Source: Mesorhizobium sp. (GTDB taxonomy: Bacteria > Pseudomonadota > Alphaproteobacteria > Rhizobiales > Rhizobiaceae). Taken from it: 64,000 nt of DNA. The position numbers and the translations under genes are program-made. The stretch covers positions 1 to 64,000 of the forward strand of contig SAQG01000035.1 in assembly GCA_004020315.1 (NCBI GenBank), in the 5' to 3' direction. The stretch's first letter is position 1; each line of letters starts with the position of its first letter. The notes under the pieces are model-generated. The model had not been told where the DNA came from. It worked only from the letters and a program-made list of their open reading frames with translations, and did no database searches. Below are positions 52,837 to 62,209 of the stretch, piece after piece.

Positions 52837-53526
52837 CTAGCCGGCAGATCGCATCGACGATTTGCTCTCGAACTGCTCGGCTTGCTGCAGCAGCCGGATC
52901 ACCTCTGCGTCCGTGGTCTGCGCGAAATCCTCATAATACTGGCTCACGGCTCCGAACGGCTCGGGCGTGGCCAGACAGACCACTTCGTCCACGTCGGCCT
53001 CTATCAGGTCCAGCGTGTCCTGAGGTGCTACCGGAACGGCCAAGACAACATGCGCTGCTCGATCCTTCCTTAGCGCCTTGAGCGCCACTCTGACTGTGCC
53101 TCCGGTCGCTATGCCGTCATCGACGACGATGACGGTTCGGCCCAGGACCGAAGCCGCTGGCCTGCTGCCGAGATAGAGGCTTCTGCGGCGTTCGATTTCG
53201 ACCAGTTGCCGCTGTTTCTCTGCCTCGACGTAATCGTCTGACGGCTGGACCAAAGCCATCGCCTCCTCGTTAAGCACGAGCAGCGGATTTTCTCCGTCGA
53301 CGACCGCGCCGATGCCATATTCGGAATGGCCCGGTGCGCCGATCTTGCGCACAAGCAGCACGTCGAGCCGGGCACGGAGTACCTTCGCCACTTCGAAGCC
53401 AACCGGCACTCCGCCGCGCGGCAGCGCCAGCACCAGTGGATCGGTTGCCGCGAACCCGGTCAAAGCGGCGGCAAGCTGGCGCCCCGCATCCGTTCGATCC
53501 CTGAATCTCGGCGCGTCAAAAATCAT
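52837..53526 (-). CDS. Phosphoribosyltransferase-family protein
   Basis: A 229-residue PRTase-fold protein with LALPRGGVPVGFEVAKVL and the PRPP loop VIVVDDGIATGGT. The ATG at 53526 (GGAAAG eight bases before) is preferred to a GTG three codons up. Substrate unknown: proteins of this type are commonly annotated only as phosphoribosyltransferase and sometimes occur beside stress genes. Soluble, no signal peptide. Confidence 0.85.
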   Translation of the reverse strand: MIFDAPRFRDRTDAGRQLAAALTGFAATDPLVLALPRGGVPVGFEVAKVLRARLDVLLVRKIGAPGHSEYGIGAVVDGENPLLVLNEEAMALVQPSDDYVEAEKQRQLVEIERRRSLYLGSRPAASVLGRTVIVVDDGIATGGTVRVALKALRKDRAAHVVLAVPVAPQDTLDLIEADVDEVVCLATPEPFGAVSQYYEDFAQTTDAEVIRLLQQAEQFESKSSMRSAG

Positions 53527-53775
53527 TGTCGTCACTTTCCAAGGACGGGACCTGGCATCGGTGCGTAGCTCGTGCCGGTCCGCAGCGTCTTGTCGAACAC
53601 ATCCGGGCGCCGGTTGCGCTCACTATCGCCTTCCTCGCCAAATTCGCCTTGCTGGCGAAACGGCGATCGGCGGCAATTGTTTCATCGTCCTTTGGTAAAA
53701 ATTGCCGAACGACGCGATTGACGCCCGGTCCTGCTTCTGGCCCGGGAGTGCACCGCGGCTGTCGTGAGGCCGGAT

Positions 53776-54879
53776 CTATCTTATACTTTTTTGCATCTGC
53801 GGGATTTCGGCAACCTGTCGAAATCGGCCATTTTCCACCACATTGAGCGCTGTGACGGCGGCCAGGTTGTCGCCTTTTTCGTCCCACTGCACGGGATCGC
53901 TATAGGCAATGCCTTTGAAATGGAGTTTCCGCATCGCAGTCAGAACGTCGCGCCGGCTCGGATTTCCCTCGGATTCAGCGGCCGCGTTTTTGATTGCGGC
54001 GATCAGCACGCGGGCTGAATCGTAGGAATTCACGGCATAGTTGCCAATCGGTCCAAACAGCGCCGCATAACGCCCGGCGAAATCGCTTGAACCAGCGACC
54101 CTACCCACTTCGGGCGTAGCCGACAGCACAAGGACGCCTTCCCCTAATGTTGCGGTTTCTCCTGCAGGCTCGAGGAAATTCACCGCGTCCCAACAGCCGT
54201 CACCGCTGGCAAAGAGCTGGTCGAGACCCGCACGGCGCATCGCTCGCAGGATGAAGGCACCCTCGAAACTGCCGCCGTAGAACAGCAGATCGAAATCGGC
54301 CCGCAGAGATGCGACCAGGGGGTCAAAATCGCGGCTCCCTTCGCGAACCGTTCGCCGCTCCGCGATGCGTCCCCCAAGCGACAGAAATGCTCGCGAGAAC
54401 GCGATGCCCATGCTGTGGCCGTACATGGTTTCGGTTTCGACCAGGACGGCGCGGCGCTTGCCCATGGCGTCGTAGAGATGACGGGCAATGGCTGCTCCGG
54501 TCTGGTCGTCCCGGTTGGTGAAGCGAAAGACATTCGGCAGAGAGCGTTCGGTGAGCGCCGTGTCGGAAGCGATCGGCGTGATCATCGGGAGGTCGTGGGC
54601 GGCATAGATCTCCGCCGCAGCGATGGTGACGTTGCTGTTGTAGTGGCCAACGACGCCAAGCAGATCCGGCCGGCTGCAAAAGTCGTCCGCGACTTGCCGT
54701 CCGGTCTCGACGTTTCCCTGATCGTCCGCACCCTCGACCATGATCGGAACGCCTGCAATGCCACCGTCCGCGTTCTGCTCCTCGACCGCGAGCTCGATCG
54801 CCTGCTTCATCTCGGCGCCAAGCGCTGCCGCATTTCCCGACAATGGAGCGCCGATTGCGATCCGGATCGCTTCCGACAT
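53776..54879 (-). CDS. Periplasmic-binding-protein-fold protein without signal peptide
   Basis: A 367-residue protein of the Leu/Ile/Val-binding (Peripla_BP_6) type: IRIAIGAPLSGNAAALGAEMKQAI, QNADGGIAGVPI, GVVGHYNSNVTIAAAEIYA. Transport-type members carry a signal peptide, but this one starts almost at the fold. The upstream in-frame codons reach a stop within 20 codons and add no hydrophobic stretch. The start at 54879 has AAGGA at good spacing. A cytoplasmic ligand sensor, as for AmiC, is one possibility; no permease genes are adjacent. Confidence 0.8.
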   Translation of the reverse strand: MSEAIRIAIGAPLSGNAAALGAEMKQAIELAVEEQNADGGIAGVPIMVEGADDQGNVETGRQVADDFCSRPDLLGVVGHYNSNVTIAAAEIYAAHDLPMITPIASDTALTERSLPNVFRFTNRDDQTGAAIARHLYDAMGKRRAVLVETETMYGHSMGIAFSRAFLSLGGRIAERRTVREGSRDFDPLVASLRADFDLLFYGGSFEGAFILRAMRRAGLDQLFASGDGCWDAVNFLEPAGETATLGEGVLVLSATPEVGRVAGSSDFAGRYAALFGPIGNYAVNSYDSARVLIAAIKNAAAESEGNPSRRDVLTAMRKLHFKGIAYSDPVQWDEKGDNLAAVTALNVVENGRFRQVAEIPQMQKSIR

Positions 54880-55111
54880 TGACATGGTCCTTGCTGCCGG
54901 CGAGCTGTTGTGTGTCCCGAACTGCGCTTGCGCTCATCGGTTCCTTCTCGAACCGGAAAAATGATGAATTCGACGGCATCGGCTAACGTCGGGTCCTCTC
55001 GGCGGTCTAAGACGAGCGATCTTGCTCGCCCGCGTTGACAGGGCGACGAACGCTGCTGGAACAATCGATCACCCTGATGCGTTCGACTGTTTTACGCTGC
55101 CGGGGTCCTTG
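54880..55111. promoter_or_regulatory. Divergent promoter region before the first Ku gene
   Basis: About 230 bases between the binding-protein gene (minus) and ku (plus). Both promoters should be here; I see no clear boxes. The in-frame start at 55022 is not supported because the conserved Ku N-terminus begins at 55112. Confidence 0.3.
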
Positions 55112-55915
55112 ATGGCGCCACGTCCTTTCTGGAAAGGCTATCTGAAGCTTTCGCTCGTGACCTGTCCGGTGGCGATGACGCCCGCTACCACCGAGAGCGA
55201 AAAGGTTCGGTTTCATACGCTCAATCGCAAGACCGGGCATCGGGTGGTCAGCCAATATGTCGATGCCGTCAGCAGCAAGCCTGTTGCTGAAGACGACGAG
55301 GTGAAGGGGTATCAGCGCGGCGAGGACGAATACGTCCTGCTCGAGGACGACGAGATCGATGCGGTCGCACTGGAGAGTACGCGGACCATCGACATCGACA
55401 TGTTTGTCGATGCCGATAGCATCGGCTGGATCTGGTACGACAAGCCCCACTATCTCACCCCTGACGACCCGGTCGGGGAGGAGGCATTCTCGGTCATTCG
55501 CGACGCGATGAAATCGACAGGGATGGTCGGAATATCGCGACTGGTCATGTACCGCCGCGAGCGCGCCGTCATGCTTGAACCACGAGGCAAGGGCATCGTG
55601 CTGTGGACACTGCGCTATGGTGACGAGGTTCGTGATCCCGAGGATTATTTCGGCAAGATCGAAGACGCCAAACCCGACCCGAAACTGATGAATATGGTCT
55701 CGACCCTGATCGATGAGCGAACCAGGCAGTGGGATCCCGCCATGACCGGAGATCCCGTCCAGGCGCGGCTGCTGGAGATCATTGCCTCGAAGAAGAAGGG
55801 CAAGAAGGGTCCGGCCAAGGCAAAGGCCAAGGCCGAGCAACCGGCCAGCAACGTGATCAACATCATGGATGCGCTGCGCAAGAGCATCGGCTCGGAGGCC
55901 GGAAAGCGGAAATAA
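55112..55915 (+). CDS. ku: Ku DNA-end-binding protein, first copy
   Basis: A 267-residue homodimeric ring protein that threads onto DNA ends and recruits LigD. The start at 55112 gives MAPRPFWKGYLKLSLVTCPV, the typical beginning. VRFHTLNRKTGHRV, DEVKGYQRGEDEYVLLEDDEI and VINIMDALRKSIG are conserved. A Lys-rich linker (KKKGKKGPAKAKAKA) lies before the C-terminal helix. It is followed by a ligase gene 85 bases on. The second copy is at 59585-60454. Confidence 0.93.
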   Translation: MAPRPFWKGYLKLSLVTCPVAMTPATTESEKVRFHTLNRKTGHRVVSQYVDAVSSKPVAEDDEVKGYQRGEDEYVLLEDDEIDAVALESTRTIDIDMFVDADSIGWIWYDKPHYLTPDDPVGEEAFSVIRDAMKSTGMVGISRLVMYRRERAVMLEPRGKGIVLWTLRYGDEVRDPEDYFGKIEDAKPDPKLMNMVSTLIDERTRQWDPAMTGDPVQARLLEIIASKKKGKKGPAKAKAKAEQPASNVINIMDALRKSIGSEAGKRK

Positions 55916-56000
55916 GCGCCTGGGAGCAGGCTGGGCTGGGGGACAAAGGCAGCACAATGAAGGTCATACCCCGAGATCCTGCTTTCGACAGCACCCGCCG

Positions 56001-56999
56001 ATGACCCGCGATTTCCTCCTGCCGCTCGATACGCCTCCGATGGAGGCCAAGGCGGCCGATGCGATTCCCGAAGGAGACGGATGGCAATATGAACGCAAAT
56101 GGGACGGTTTTCGCTGCCTGGCGTTCCGGCAGGATGATGCGGTGGAGTTGCGCGCAAAGTCAGGCAAGCCGCTCGGACGCTATTTTCCCGAACTCGTCGC
56201 GACATTGAAGGAACTGCCGTCGCGCCGTTTTGTCGTCGACGGTGAAATCGTCATCTCGGTCGACGGCAAGCTATCGTTCGACGCCCTCCAGATGCGGCTT
56301 CATCCCGCCGAGAGCAGGATCCGCAAGCTGTCTGCGGAAACCCCGGCGCACATCGTCCTGTTCGATATGCTCTGCGACGAGCACGGAACCGTCTGGTTGG
56401 CGCGGACGCTGAAAAAACGGCGAGCGATCCTTGAGGCTTTCGTCGCTTCGGCAAACCGGAGGAACATCGTGCTTTCGCACTGTACGCGCGATGTGAAGGA
56501 AGCCCGATCCTGGCTAGGGGCTGCCGGACATGGGGCGACAGACGGCGTGGTCGCCAAGCGGCTGGACGGTCCGTACCAACCGGGGGTGCGCGCGATGGTG
56601 AAGGTAAAGCGGTTGCGGTCGGCCGATTGCGTGGTCGGCGGCTTTCGCTACCTCAGCAACAGCCGGCAGGTCGGGTCATTGCTGCTGGGTCTGTACAATG
56701 AGGCCGGCAAGCTCGATCACGTTGGTTTCACCTCGACCATTGCCAAGGACGACAGGGCCGAGCTTACCCGCAAGCTCGAAGCCATGCGCGAGCCACCCGG
56801 CTTCACCGGAAAAGCGCCGGGCGGGCCGAGCCGCTGGAGCACGGAGCGCAGCGGCGAATGGGAGCCGGTCCGGCCCGAACTGGTGGTCGAAGTACGCTTC
56901 GATCACGTCACCGGCGACCGTTTCCGGCATGGCACCAAGTTTCTGCGCTGGCGGCCGGACAAGGCTCCGGAGCAATGCACGTTTGAGCAGATCGCCTGA
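56001..56999 (+). CDS. ligC: Stand-alone ATP-dependent DNA ligase
   Basis: A 332-residue ligase; nucleotidyl-transfer lysine K33 in YERKWDGFR, then DGEIVI, DGVVAKR and VKVKRL. The oligonucleotide-binding domain is C-terminal (VVEVRFDHVTGDRFRHGTKFLRW). It lacks nuclease and polymerase domains, as in LigC-type enzymes, and can seal nicks after end-processing. It lies in the same direction as ku and convergent to ligD. Confidence 0.9.
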   Translation: MTRDFLLPLDTPPMEAKAADAIPEGDGWQYERKWDGFRCLAFRQDDAVELRAKSGKPLGRYFPELVATLKELPSRRFVVDGEIVISVDGKLSFDALQMRLHPAESRIRKLSAETPAHIVLFDMLCDEHGTVWLARTLKKRRAILEAFVASANRRNIVLSHCTRDVKEARSWLGAAGHGATDGVVAKRLDGPYQPGVRAMVKVKRLRSADCVVGGFRYLSNSRQVGSLLLGLYNEAGKLDHVGFTSTIAKDDRAELTRKLEAMREPPGFTGKAPGGPSRWSTERSGEWEPVRPELVVEVRFDHVTGDRFRHGTKFLRWRPDKAPEQCTFEQIA

Positions 57000-57031
57000 T
57001 TTTCCGATGCATGCACTTCGTCGTGCCGTCC

Positions 57032-59581
57032 TCAAGCCGCTTTCTTGCGTCGGCTTGCACGGTCTTCGATTGGCACTGCGGCCGCTCGGAAATCCCGCCA
57101 GGGATCCGAGGATAGCGAGGCAAGCCGGGTCGGTGTGTTCTCGACGGTAAAATAGGCCGGTCCGATGCCGGGACCGAGCTCGTCCCAGGCAAGCGGCATA
57201 GACACCGCCGCACCGGGTCGTGCTCTTGTCGAATAGGGTGCGACTGCGGTCGCACCGCGCTGGTTGCGCAGATAGTCGACGAGGATTTTTCCGCGCCGTT
57301 TGGATTTGGTGATGGTCGAGACGTAGCGGGCGGGACTGTCGGCGGCCATCGAGTCGGCTATCGCCTTCGTAAACGCTTTCACATCAGGCCATTCCGCTTT
57401 CGGCTTCAACGGCGCCACGACGTGCAGACCCTTGCCGCCGGACGTCTTGATGAAGGGGACAAGCCCTGCATTCTTCAGCCGGTCGCGGGTCTCGACGGCG
57501 GCATCGATCACCGCCTCCCAGCTCACGCCCTCCCCGGGATCGAGATCCATGATGATCGTGTCCGGACGCTCCCAATCGTTCACCATCGAACCCCAGGGAT
57601 GGATTTCCAGCGCGGCCGACTGGACGAGACCGATCAGCCCATCGAGATCATTGATGCTGATCAGCCGCTCGTCGGGCGGATCCTTGGGGTCGTGAACCAG
57701 CACGATGTTTGGATTGAGCCCCTTCCAGGCATGCTTCTGGAAGAACTGCTCGCCCGAAATCCCGTTGGGACATCGCACCAGCGCCAACGCACGGCCGACG
57801 ACGTAGGGCGATGCATGGCGCCACACCTCGGCATAGTAGTCGGCGAGACCTTCTTTGGTCACGCCCTGGTCCGGCCAGTAGAGGCGGTCAGGATGGGTGA
57901 GCTTGACGGTCCGGCGCTGAGGTTGGGGCGCTGCCTTGTTCGTCCTCGGTGTTTCGCGGACGATCTCCTTCGCCGGCTTGTCTTCGCGCAATCCGCGGAA
58001 CGAGGCGTGGCGCAGATTGCCGTCGGCGGTCCAGGCCCGGAACTCGATTTCGGCGACGAGTTCCGGGCTGACATAGCGGGCTTGCCGAGCCTCCTCGGCG
58101 GTTAGCCGTTCGTCGAACGGGCTCGACGGAACGCGTATCCGCTCGAGCTTCTTGAAGAGGCTCTCGGCGACCGCCGCCGTGTAGCCGGTGCCGACGCGCC
58201 CGACATGATGAAGCTTACCATCGTCATAGACACCCAGGACAAGCGAACCGATCGCGTTGCGCGACGTTGTCGAGGGGACATAGCCGGCCACGACAAATTC
58301 CTGCCGCGCCGAGCATTTCGACTTCACCCAGTTCTTGCTGCGGCCCGAGCGGTAAGGCGCATCGCGAAGCTTGGAGACAACGCCTTCCAGGCTCAGCCGG
58401 CAGGCGTGTTGCAGGACCAGGGCGCCATTCTCCTCAAAATGCCCGCTGTAGCTGATGATGCCGTTATCACTGCCAATGATCTTTTCCAGCAATTCCTTGC
58501 GCTTGATCAACGCAACGTCGCGCAGATCGTATCCGTCGAGATGGAGCAGATCGAAGACGTAAAAACGAAAGCGGTCACTGCGACCCTCGCTGAGATCGGC
58601 TTGCAACTCGGAGAAATCCGACGCGCCGGCGGATGTCTCGACCACCAGTTCACCGTCAATCAGCGCCGTCCCGACAGGGATATCGGCCAGCGCCGAAACG
58701 ACCGCCTTTCCAAACTTCTTCGTCCAGTCGAGACCGCTCCGCGTCAACAGTTTGACGCGGCCGGCTTCGATCCTGGCCTGGAGCCGGTAGCCGTCGAATT
58801 TGATCTCGTGCAGCCAGCGTTCGCCGGACGGCGCGGACGAGACCAGGGTCGCCAGCGTCGGCTCGACGAAATCGGGAAGCGCCGCCTTCTTGGCGCCCTT
58901 GATCTTTGACGGCTCCGGAACGCTGACGGTGGTGGGCTGCTCTTCCGGTGGAGTTGCCCTCGTGCGGCCGCCGCGGTGCTTGTCAATGCGCCCGGTCTTG
59001 GACGACCAACCGGGCTCTTCGCCGGCGATGTCCTCGATTTTGCGGCCGGTTGCAACGGAATCCGGCCGCTCTTCCAGAATGTCGGGATCGCCTTCCGTGC
59101 GCGCGGCGTCATCGTCCCCCTTGATCAGCAGCCAGTTCTCGCGCTTCTCCCGCGGCTTTCCGGCCATCCGCACAAGATGCCAGCGGCCGCCAAGCTTCTC
59201 GCCGTGAAGTTCGAAATCGAGATGGCCTTTCGCATAGCCGCGATGCGCGTCGCCGATCGGCGCCCAAGTGCCTCTGTCCCAAAGGAGGACGGTGCCGCCG
59301 CCATACTCGCCCTTCGGGATCGTGCCTTCGAAGCCGCCATATTCCAAAGGATGGTCCTCGACATGGACGGCAAGGCGCTTTTCGCCGGGAACCAGGCTCG
59401 GCCCTTTTGTGACGGCCCAGCTCTTCAGAACGCCGTCCATTTCCAAACGAAAATCATAATGGAGGCGCCTCGCATCATGCTTCTGTATGACGAAGCTGTT
59501 GCCGGTCCTGGGCGCCCTGCGGCCCTGCGGCTCCGGGGTAACGGAAAAATCGCGCTTCTTGCGGTAGGTCTCGAGCGCCAT
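57032..59581 (-). CDS. ligD: LigD: 3'-phosphoesterase, ligase and polymerase in one chain
   Basis: An 849-residue enzyme. Order: PE domain (about 1-190, with HDARRLHYDFRLEMDGVLKSW), ligase domain (about 225-540, K261 in EIKFDGYR), then polymerase domain (about 560-840, catalytic Asp D679 and D681 in DLDPGEG). It trims, fills and seals broken ends in non-homologous end joining with Ku. Its start is 3 bases after the second Ku stop. This order (PE-LIG-POL) is the usual one in rhizobia and pseudomonads. Confidence 0.95.
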   Translation of the reverse strand: MALETYRKKRDFSVTPEPQGRRAPRTGNSFVIQKHDARRLHYDFRLEMDGVLKSWAVTKGPSLVPGEKRLAVHVEDHPLEYGGFEGTIPKGEYGGGTVLLWDRGTWAPIGDAHRGYAKGHLDFELHGEKLGGRWHLVRMAGKPREKRENWLLIKGDDDAARTEGDPDILEERPDSVATGRKIEDIAGEEPGWSSKTGRIDKHRGGRTRATPPEEQPTTVSVPEPSKIKGAKKAALPDFVEPTLATLVSSAPSGERWLHEIKFDGYRLQARIEAGRVKLLTRSGLDWTKKFGKAVVSALADIPVGTALIDGELVVETSAGASDFSELQADLSEGRSDRFRFYVFDLLHLDGYDLRDVALIKRKELLEKIIGSDNGIISYSGHFEENGALVLQHACRLSLEGVVSKLRDAPYRSGRSKNWVKSKCSARQEFVVAGYVPSTTSRNAIGSLVLGVYDDGKLHHVGRVGTGYTAAVAESLFKKLERIRVPSSPFDERLTAEEARQARYVSPELVAEIEFRAWTADGNLRHASFRGLREDKPAKEIVRETPRTNKAAPQPQRRTVKLTHPDRLYWPDQGVTKEGLADYYAEVWRHASPYVVGRALALVRCPNGISGEQFFQKHAWKGLNPNIVLVHDPKDPPDERLISINDLDGLIGLVQSAALEIHPWGSMVNDWERPDTIIMDLDPGEGVSWEAVIDAAVETRDRLKNAGLVPFIKTSGGKGLHVVAPLKPKAEWPDVKAFTKAIADSMAADSPARYVSTITKSKRRGKILVDYLRNQRGATAVAPYSTRARPGAAVSMPLAWDELGPGIGPAYFTVENTPTRLASLSSDPWRDFRAAAVPIEDRASRRKKAA

Positions 59582-59584
59582 CGG

Positions 59585-60454
59585 TCAGCTGGCCTTCCGA
59601 CGCGGCGCCGTCTCCTTGGCCTTCGCATGGCGCGCTGGCTTTGACTTTGCCGCGGGCTTTCTTGTCGAGGGCTGCTTGCCGCCAACGCCGGCACTCTGGC
59701 GCAGCGCATCCATAAGGTCGACGACCTTCTCCCGCTTGGGCTGCTTCGGAATGGCGATCTTCTTGCCTTCGAGCTTTGCCTTCACAAGCTCGGCCAGGGC
59801 CGCCTCATAACGGTCGTCGAATTTGGTCGGATCGAATTTGCCCTTCTTGGTCTTGATGATGTGTTCGGCCAGTTCGAGCATCTCGCCCTCGATCTTCATA
59901 TCGGGGATGTTGTCGAAGGCCTCCTCCGCCGAGCGCACCTCGTAGTCGAAATTCAGCGTCGTTGCGACCAGGCCTTCGTCATAGGCGCGAATGAGCAGGG
60001 TCCGGACGCGCCGGAACAGGACAGTCTGGGCGATGGCGGCGACCTTCTTCCTGCGCATGCCCTCGCGGATCAGCGCAAATGCTTCTTCCGCGTGTTTGTC
60101 CGACGGAGCCAGGTAATACGGCTTGTCGAAATACACATCGTCGACATCGGAACAGCCGATGAAGGCCGAGACCGACAGCGTCTTGTCGCTCTCGGGGACA
60201 GCAGCTGCGACCTCATCGGGTTCGAGCACGACGTACTCACCCGAGCCGATCTCATAGCCTTTGACCTGATCGTCTTTCTCGACGGGTTTGCCGCTATCGC
60301 TGTCGACAAAGGCGCGATGCACCCTATGGCCGGTGGCGCGGTTTACCGTGTGGAAAGCGATCCGCTCGGAGGTTGAGGCAGCCGTATAGAGCGCTACCGG
60401 GCAGCTGAGTTCTCCAATTTTCAGGAAGCCTTTCCAATTTGCTCTCGGCGCCAA
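59585..60454 (-). CDS. ku: Ku DNA-end-binding protein, second copy (TTG start)
   Basis: A 289-residue Ku paralogue. A longer frame begins at 60574, but the conserved start APRANWKGFLKIGELSCPVA follows a TTG at 60454 with a GAGG box nine bases before, matching MAPRPFWKG in the first copy. IAFHTVNRATGHRV, DQVKGYEIGSGEYVVLEPDEV and VVDLMDALRQSAGV are conserved. The tail is Lys/Arg-rich (STRKPAAKSKPARHAKAKE). It is separated from ligD by 3 bases and is likely its cotranscribed partner. Confidence 0.93.
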   Translation of the reverse strand: MAPRANWKGFLKIGELSCPVALYTAASTSERIAFHTVNRATGHRVHRAFVDSDSGKPVEKDDQVKGYEIGSGEYVVLEPDEVAAAVPESDKTLSVSAFIGCSDVDDVYFDKPYYLAPSDKHAEEAFALIREGMRRKKVAAIAQTVLFRRVRTLLIRAYDEGLVATTLNFDYEVRSAEEAFDNIPDMKIEGEMLELAEHIIKTKKGKFDPTKFDDRYEAALAELVKAKLEGKKIAIPKQPKREKVVDLMDALRQSAGVGGKQPSTRKPAAKSKPARHAKAKETAPRRKAS

Positions 60455-60620
60455 GACAATAGCCTCACTGTCACAAGCATCGCACAGCAAATGCAACGTG
60501 GCGGCGCCGAGATTTGTTCCTTCGGCGCCTATGCGGCGATAATAGAAGGGCTGGCCCACAGACAAACGCTGCAACCAAATTCACGACCCGCCGTTGTCGA
60601 GCAGAAATGGAGCGGTTGGC

Positions 60621-60827
60621 ATGACGAGACTATCATTTTTGTCCGCCCTGGTGGCGGCCCTGGCTTTAGTTGGGTGCAGCAACGAGGACGGACCGATACA
60701 GGGCAACAGCACTGAACCGACACAGAGCAACACCAACACCGTCGACCCAAATCCCGAGGTCGACAAAGATCCGACGCCCAAGACGACCACGGGCGGCGAT
60801 CAACCCGGAACGCCGCCGGCGCAATGA
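60621..60827 (+). CDS. Small lipoprotein
   Basis: A 68-residue protein. The ATG at 60621 with GGAG before it begins a lipoprotein signal (LSFLSALVAALALVGC), with the lipidated Cys at residue 19. The mature part is a short Asn/Thr/Pro/Asp-rich tail without fold. It is divergent from the second ku. Unknown function. Confidence 0.65.
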   Translation: MTRLSFLSALVAALALVGCSNEDGPIQGNSTEPTQSNTNTVDPNPEVDKDPTPKTTTGGDQPGTPPAQ

Positions 60828-60828
60828 A

Positions 60829-60974
60829 CGATCGGCTGGCCCCTTGCGGAATGCCGCATAAGTCTGCGGCGGCACGTCGTCGTAATCGTAGCGATTTCCG
60901 CTTGGGACAAACCATACGGAGAGGGTCCTCGTCGCCGGATCGTAATTCATGCCTTGAATAGCAGTTGAAGGCAT
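60829..60974 (-). pseudogene. KTSC-domain gene, probably frameshifted
   Basis: The ATG at 60974 begins MPSTAIQGMNYDPATRTLSV, continuing FVPSGNRYDYDDVPPQTYAAFRKG. This matches the KTSC-domain pattern (S-S-I...Y...L.V.F..G..Y.Y..VP...Y..F). After RKG the usual S-x-G-x-F-F-N-x-x-I-R is missing in frame, but a neighbouring frame reads ASRSFIAPAAFRVD, which partly restores it. A one-base shift near 60855 is likely; the in-frame reading otherwise runs into the lipoprotein gene on the other strand. Confidence 0.5.
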
Positions 60975-61127
60975 TTCCCAACACTTGACCCTAACACTCG
61001 ATGCGTCTGGGCAATAACCCGCCCCGGCAATCCGGGTTTCCCTCGCGCAAGATATGGAGGCGATGATCCGGCCGGCTCGGCGCCTCCAAGCCCTTGCCGC
61101 CAGCGGCCGGCTCACCAAATAGGGTTG

Positions 61128-61775
61128 ATGCCGTCGCTCAAAACCAGGCAGCCGGAATTCGCTGGCCAAGGCGACCTGTTTCGCGCGCCCGACACTCATG
61201 CGCTTGGCGATCTGCCGGAAGGTTTTTACTACCAGCCGGAGCTGATCACGGCGGAGGAAGAGGCTGAGCTGGTGCGGCAGCTCGAAGGTCTCGCCTTCCA
61301 GCCGTTCGACTTTCATGGCCATCTCGCAAACCGGCGCGTCGCCGGTTTTGGCCTGCGCTACGATTTTGACCAACGCAAAGTCGTCGAGGCACCGGCGATC
61401 CCTGCTTTTCTGATGCCGCTCAGGGACAAGGTGGCGGCCTTTGCGCGGCTCCCCGCCGATGCTTTCGTGCAGGTCTTGATCAACGAGTACCGGCCCGGCG
61501 CGGGTATCGGCTGGCATCGCGACAAGCCGCATTTCGATGCCGTGGCCGGCGTTTCCCTTCTTGCGCCGTGCAGCTTTCGGCTCCGCCGGAAGAATGGCAC
61601 GAGATGGGATCGCGAGACCATCATCGTCGAGCCAAGATCGATTTACCTGATGACGGGCTCGGCGCGCACCGAATGGGAGCACAGCATCCCGCCGGTTGCC
61701 GCGCACCGCTATTCGATCACCCTGCGGACCCTGCACCCGCAACGGTCGCGTCGCTCAGAAGTGGTGGTTCGATGA
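61128..61775 (+). CDS. alkB: AlkB-type 2-oxoglutarate/iron dioxygenase
   Basis: A 215-residue alkylation-repair enzyme. Iron ligands are H130 and D132 in WHRD and H185 in WEHSIPP; R194 and R200 in RYSITLR bind 2-oxoglutarate. The ATG at 61128 follows AGGG (a TTG lies one codon upstream). It overlaps the next gene by ATGA. It would remove methyl groups from DNA or RNA bases, fitting the repair block. Substrate class is not determined. Confidence 0.9.
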   Translation: MPSLKTRQPEFAGQGDLFRAPDTHALGDLPEGFYYQPELITAEEEAELVRQLEGLAFQPFDFHGHLANRRVAGFGLRYDFDQRKVVEAPAIPAFLMPLRDKVAAFARLPADAFVQVLINEYRPGAGIGWHRDKPHFDAVAGVSLLAPCSFRLRRKNGTRWDRETIIVEPRSIYLMTGSARTEWEHSIPPVAAHRYSITLRTLHPQRSRRSEVVVR

Positions 61776-62209
61776 CCAGGATCGAGACCGGCTCCTGTTT
61801 TTGTGGTTCGATAAGTGCTGAGATGCATGGCGACCCGTTCTGGATTTGCTCAGATCACGATGATGATTGTCGCAAGGCCATTGGGAGCCCGCTGACCGTC
61901 TGGGTCGGGTATCGGCCCGCTCAATTCAGGTTGCTCACCGGCGCGCCGAAGACGTTCTCAAAGACCCGAGGCGTGCTCCGCCGCTTCTGCGCCGATTGCG
62001 GGACATCCATAACCTATCTCGACCAGGGGCTTCCCGAAGAACTCTATGTGACGATCGGCTTCTTCGACCGTCCCGAACGCTTTGCGCCGCAGGCTCATGC
62101 CTATTGGGACATGAAGCTGCCGTGGGTGGACTTTCGTGACGATCTGCCGCGTGTGGGAAGATATTCAAGACGGCGCGATCCGGCAGTCGGAAATCCGGCC
62201 GATCGGTAA
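61772..62209 (+). CDS. GFA/CENP-V-family zinc protein
   Basis: A 145-residue protein coupled to alkB by ATGA. The zinc motifs are CFCG near the N-terminus, C-S-D-H-D-D-D-C in the middle, and CADCGT. The usual middle C-x-x-C is replaced by a run of Asp, so one metal site may be altered. Family members include glutathione-dependent formaldehyde-activating enzyme; AlkB releases formaldehyde, which makes the coupling sensible, though this is inference. Confidence 0.8.
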   Translation: MTRIETGSCFCGSISAEMHGDPFWICSDHDDDCRKAIGSPLTVWVGYRPAQFRLLTGAPKTFSKTRGVLRRFCADCGTSITYLDQGLPEELYVTIGFFDRPERFAPQAHAYWDMKLPWVDFRDDLPRVGRYSRRRDPAVGNPADR

